Source: Bacteroidales bacterium (GTDB lineage: Bacteria; Bacteroidota; Bacteroidia; Bacteroidales; JAADGE01). From it: a DNA stretch of 6,978 nucleotides. Each line of letters starts with the position of its first letter. Position 1 is the stretch's first letter. The notes below the pieces were generated by a model that was not told where the DNA came from, ran no database searches, and saw only the letters and a program-made list of their open reading frames with translations. Where the stretch lies: NCBI GenBank assembly GCA_024762915.1, contig JANTGL010000141.1:1-6978 (forward strand), written 5' to 3'. Shown piece by piece: positions 6,853-6,978 of this stretch. A program made the position numbers and the translations under genes.

Positions 6853-6978
6853 ATGAAATCTTTCTTTCTAATAATTTTTACGTTCTTTTTCTTTCTGACA
6901 TTTTCGCAAAACAAAAATGATTCACTTGTAATTTTTTCTGATTTAAAATTTCATTCTGAATTTGAAAAAGATGCAATA
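6853..6978 (+). CDS. Exported protein of unknown function, partial (N-terminus only)
   Basis: Only the first 42 codons are in the window and the frame is open to its right edge. The protein starts MKSFFLIIFTFFFLTFSQNK: a Lys, a long Phe-rich hydrophobic core, then a likely signal peptidase site around FSQ (17-19). The mature part visible, NDSLVIFSDLKFHSEFEKDA, is not enough to name a family. It lies 34 bp after the lipoprotein gene, on the same strand, with a candidate promoter box between them, so it may or may not belong to the upstream operon. It is presumably periplasmic or at the outer membrane; the missing C-terminus would decide. Confidence 0.75.
   Translation, partial: MKSFFLIIFTFFFFLTFSQNKNDSLVIFSDLKFHSEFEKDAI

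Overview
This A/T-rich window looks like the chromosome of a member of the Bacteroidota, probably an environmental or uncultured lineage. The evidence is an AT-biased codon choice, starts without Shine-Dalgarno sequences preceded by A/T-rich leaders, a TonB-dependent receptor with a short direct plug, a SnoaL-type lipoprotein, and a Bacteroidota-style TAnnTTTG promoter box. The assignment is inference from sequence style and cannot be taken to genus.

Layout. Positions 1-1565 (minus strand) hold the first 521 codons of a TonB-dependent outer-membrane receptor whose 3' end lies outside the window. A 139-bp A/T-only-looking divergent spacer (1566-1704) carries a 13-bp exact direct repeat. On the plus strand follow four closely spaced complete genes: a 645-residue sensor histidine kinase with a periplasmic YfiR/DUF4154-like domain (1705-3642), a double-hotdog MaoC-like protein (3683-4576), an AMP-dependent acyl-CoA synthetase-like ligase (4607-6307) and a small SnoaL/NTF2-like lipoprotein (6333-6818). 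The gaps are 40, 30 and 25 bp, consistent with one transcript. A fifth plus-strand gene starts at 6853 with a signal peptide and runs off the right edge after 42 codons; a TATTTTTG box just upstream suggests it may have its own promoter.

How the parts may work together. The receptor and the YfiR-kinase fusion diverge from a shared control region. The kinase joins a periplasmic YfiR-like module, a roughly 145-residue coiled coil, one membrane helix and a canonical HisKA/HATPase core, with no receiver domain. A plausible but untested reading is that it senses a periplasmic or envelope state linked to the receptor and passes phosphate to a response regulator encoded elsewhere. The ligase and the hotdog protein look like an acyl-CoA activation/modification pair; their substrate cannot be read from sequence. 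No RNA genes, CRISPR arrays, insertion sequences or convincing intrinsic terminators were seen.
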